From positions 1 through 6,754 of the forward strand of contig JACIWP010000180.1 in assembly GCA_014360855.1 (NCBI GenBank): 6,754 nucleotides of DNA. Direction: 5' to 3'. Positions 6,348 through 6,754 of the stretch are shown in pieces. A program made the position numbers and the translations under genes. Under the pieces are notes generated by a model. That model was given only the letters and a program-made list of their open reading frames with translations, was not told where the DNA came from and did no database searches. This DNA comes from Anaerolineae bacterium. Lineage in GTDB: Bacteria > Chloroflexota > Anaerolineae > JACIWP01. Position 1 is the stretch's first letter; the number at the start of each line of letters is the position of its first letter.

Positions 6348-6754
6348 ATGGCTATCAAAATCGATCCCAACTGCTACTACACCAAGTCCCACGAGTGGGT
6401 GCGCGTGGAGGGGAATGAGGCCTGGGCCGGCCTGACCGATTACGCCCAGGACCAGCTCAGCGACATCGTCTACGTCGAACTGCCAGAAGAGGGCGATTCC
6501 TTCAAACTGGGCGAGGTCTTCGCTACCGTGGAGTCGGTCAAGGCCGCTTCTGATGTCTACATGCCCCTCAGCGGCGAGGTCCTGGAGGTCAACGAACAGC
6601 TGTCCAGCGCGCCGGAGCTGATCAACCAGGACCCGTATGGGGAGGGTTGGCTGATCAAGTTTACCCCGTCGGACCTGTCCGAACTGGGGAATCTGATGGG
6701 CCCCGATGCGTACGAGAAATTTGTCAAAGAGGAAGAGGAGAAAGGGGGACACTG
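6348..6754 (+). CDS. gcvH: Glycine cleavage system H-protein (lipoyl carrier; stop not inside window)
   Basis: H-protein carries the aminomethyl group from glycine decarboxylase to the T-protein, and is then reoxidised by dihydrolipoamide dehydrogenase. From ATG 6348 there are 135 codons to His (6750-6752), and the last two bases TG would make TGA if the next base is A. That fits the usual length of 125-135 residues. Visible family features: KSHEWVRVEG (13-22), GLTDYAQDQLSDIVYVELP (28-46), the lipoylation motif VESVKAAS with K65 as the lipoyl lysine, PLSGEVLEVN (73-82) and PYGEGWLIKF (96-105). The end is acidic and lysine-rich. The Shine-Dalgarno AAGGAG (6334-6339) lies eight bases before the ATG. 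The gene begins 60 bases after the fusion gene with no terminator or promoter visible between them, so they are co-transcribed. The P-protein genes are expected downstream. Confidence 0.96.
   Translation, partial: MAIKIDPNCYYTKSHEWVRVEGNEAWAGLTDYAQDQLSDIVYVELPEEGDSFKLGEVFATVESVKAASDVYMPLSGEVLEVNEQLSSAPELINQDPYGEGWLIKFTPSDLSELGNLMGPDAYEKFVKEEEEKGGH

Noticed and set aside
3048..6752. A 1234-codon open frame on the minus strand opposite the fusion gene and gcvH
   Set aside because: It is a shadow produced by GC-rich codon use. The plus strand encodes proteins with intact catalytic motifs over the same bases. The minus frame starts without a ribosome site at the right end and has a His/Gly/Ala/Val-rich sequence with no recognisable domain.
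1..6754. CRISPR array, tRNA/rRNA gene, insertion sequence or phage element
   Set aside because: I saw no regularly spaced repeats, no tRNA-like cloverleaf, no transposase or integrase motifs and no terminal inverted repeats. The window reads as ordinary chromosomal metabolic and transport genes.

Overview
The window is GC-rich (about 60-65% by eye), with strong sigma-70-like promoters, good Shine-Dalgarno sites and dense coding on both strands. The SHMT-GcvT fusion, the glycine riboswitch and the overall style suggest a bacterium, perhaps of the Chloroflexota (Anaerolineae-like). That placement is an inference from gene style and no marker gene in the window proves it.

Left part (1-1483, minus strand): two consecutive ABC-2 type permease genes of the YbhS/YbhR (YhhJ) kind, separated by one base. 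The second is cut by the left edge. A near-consensus promoter (1543-1515) sits directly in front of the first. The ATPase partner is not in the window.

Middle (1484-1910): a divergent control region of about 430 bases without a protein gene. It holds two back-to-back promoters whose -35 boxes are 9 bases apart. On the plus strand it then holds a complete tandem glycine riboswitch (1611-1817), with a leader-linker kink-turn that can be traced base by base, followed by an intrinsic terminator (1819-1851).

Right part (plus strand): behind the riboswitch comes a 306-residue soluble protein I do not recognise (1911-2831). Next is a 1106-codon gene (2967-6287) that fuses serine hydroxymethyltransferase, a shortened GcvT-like module and a full glycine-cleavage T-protein. 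Then comes gcvH (from 6348), whose 135 codons run to the last two bases of the window. The fusion gene has its own promoter (2909-2937).

Together the plus-strand genes form a glycine/one-carbon operon. The H-protein carries the aminomethyl group on lipoate and the T-domain releases methylene-THF and ammonia. The SHMT domain of the same polypeptide can combine that methylene-THF with a second glycine to make serine. The riboswitch would tune at least the unknown gene to glycine, and by readthrough the rest. The most notable points are the three-module fusion, the unknown gene placed first under the glycine riboswitch, and a strong excess of the palindrome GCCGGC.
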